Assembly: GCA_900313745.1 (NCBI GenBank)
Contig: OMSM01000276.1
Span: 1 to 5,080 of the forward strand
DNA from: an uncultured Lachnospiraceae bacterium
GTDB taxonomy: Bacteria; Bacillota; Clostridia; Lachnospirales; Lachnospiraceae
DNA: 5,080 bases
Direction of reading: 5' to 3'
The notes beneath the pieces are model-generated. The model worked only from the letters and a program-made list of their open reading frames with translations. It did not search any database and was not told the DNA's origin. How positions within the stretch are numbered: the stretch's first letter is position 1; each line of letters begins with the position of its first letter. A program made the position numbers and the translations under genes. Shown here in pieces: positions 4,527-5,080 of the stretch.

Positions 4527-5080
4527 ATGATTCGGTTCAGTTCCTGCAAATCGGTATACCGGGAGATCCCCGATGACCCTCAGTCCCTTGTTCTGGACCC
4601 GGCCGGGCTTTCCGGGGATGAAGAGGGCCTCATCGATATTACGGAAGAACTGCAGCGCCTGATTGATGAGATCAAGGCCAGGGATCACTTCGGAATAGTC
4701 TTTCTTCCTGAAGGCAGATACTCCATATCCAGAACGATTCTGATACCGAGGGCGGTCCGCCTTATTGGAGCCGGAGAACACCGGCCCGAAATTATCCTGA
4801 AGGCGAATACGCCGGGTTATCAGGAAGAACCGCGGGATGACAAGGGTCAGGCCAACTACATGGTCTGGTTTACGGGTGCGCTGCCGGTTTCCGAAGAAAC
4901 GCTTAAGGAGCATCCGGAATGGAAGCGGAGATATGTCCGGCACAACGGGAAGCTGTTCAGTGATGCCAATCCCGGAACCTTCTATTCCGCTGTTTCCAAT
5001 ATCAATTTCACAATCCGGGAGGGCAATCCTGCCGCAGTGGTCATGCGCGCGCATTTCGCGCAGCATTCCTTCGTGAATCA
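4527..5080 (+). CDS. Right-handed beta-helix protein, pectate lyase 3 / GH55-like (C-terminus beyond right edge)
   Basis: The frame opens at ATG 4527 after an AAGGGAG ribosome binding site 5-6 nt upstream and stays open for 184 codons to the edge. No signal peptide is present (MIRFSSCKSVYREI), so the product is probably intracellular or exported another way. The signature of the pectate lyase superfamily beta-helix entry module is clear: an amphipathic helix (DITEELQRLIDEIKAR, 37-52), then GIVFLPEGRYSISRTILIPR (56-75) and VRLIGAGEHRPEIILKA (77-93). FYSAVSNINFTIREGNPAAV (152-171) and VMRAHFAQHSF (172-182) follow, resembling glycoside-hydrolase-55-like proteins. Such proteins usually bind or cleave polysaccharides, but catalytic residues, if any, lie beyond the window, so substrate and activity are not assignable. 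It starts only 29 nt after the trpS terminator T-tract, with no clear promoter between. Its third codon positions are less GC-rich than in the rhomboid gene. Confidence 0.82.
   Translation, partial: MIRFSSCKSVYREIPDDPQSLVLDPAGLSGDEEGLIDITEELQRLIDEIKARDHFGIVFLPEGRYSISRTILIPRAVRLIGAGEHRPEIILKANTPGYQEEPRDDKGQANYMVWFTGALPVSEETLKEHPEWKRRYVRHNGKLFSDANPGTFYSAVSNINFTIREGNPAAVVMRAHFAQHSFVN

Noticed and set aside
3318..5066. A very long minus-strand open frame (about 580 codons) antisense to trpS and the beta-helix gene
   Set aside because: It mirrors the codon structure of the plus-strand genes in GC-rich DNA. TrpS beneath it has unmistakable motifs, and the antisense product shows no recognisable domain, so it is a shadow frame.
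1..5080. CRISPR array, tRNA/rRNA, insertion sequence, phage or toxin-antitoxin/defence system
   Set aside because: No regularly spaced repeats, tRNA-like folds, transposase or integrase motifs, or paired toxin-antitoxin genes are visible. The two small genes are not overlapping or spaced like a toxin-antitoxin pair, each has its own transcription signals, and neither resembles a known toxin.

Overview
This 5.08 kb window reads as an ordinary chromosomal segment of a high-GC member of the Clostridia (Bacillota), most likely Lachnospiraceae-like. The evidence is gene content (a DUF4003 protein, a WYL regulator, a clostridial-type TrpS and a 72-aa small protein of a kind I recall from this group), Shine-Dalgarno-led genes, and promoters of the extended -10 type (TGNTATAAT or TGNTAGAAT). 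The family-level placement is inference. I see no phage, IS, CRISPR, tRNA, rRNA or defence-system genes.

Layout. Positions 1-637 (minus) hold the N-terminal part of a DUF4003 gene that runs off the left edge. A 236-bp divergent intergenic region with two overlapping candidate promoters separates it from a rhomboid intramembrane serine protease (874-1437, plus). The rhomboid gene is convergent with a WYL-domain transcriptional regulator (1510-2544, minus), with a perfect small hairpin between them. Upstream of the regulator lies an extended -10 promoter whose spacer contains a palindrome, CATGAG-N6-CTCATG, a candidate operator. Divergent from the regulator is a 40-codon small gene (2710-2832), followed by its own promoter-equipped 72-codon small gene (2940-3158).

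After a 276-bp noncoding stretch with a promoter and a GC-rich structured leader comes trpS (tryptophanyl-tRNA synthetase). It is best started at a TTG at 3435, giving 333 aa, and it ends in a textbook intrinsic terminator (4464-4498). Only about 30 nt beyond the U-tract starts a truncated gene (4527-5080) for a right-handed beta-helix protein of the pectate-lyase-3/GH55-like type, cut by the right edge.

The genes do not form one pathway. They look like separate transcription units: housekeeping translation (trpS), membrane proteolysis (rhomboid), a ligand-responsive regulator (WYL), two small uncharacterised proteins, a DUF protein and a carbohydrate-active protein. The points most worth a second look are regulatory: the palindrome in the WYL promoter, the overlapping divergent promoters, the shared TGNTAGAATAG...GGGGAA(A/T)CTC module, the trpS start and leader, and the beta-helix gene sitting directly behind a strong terminator.
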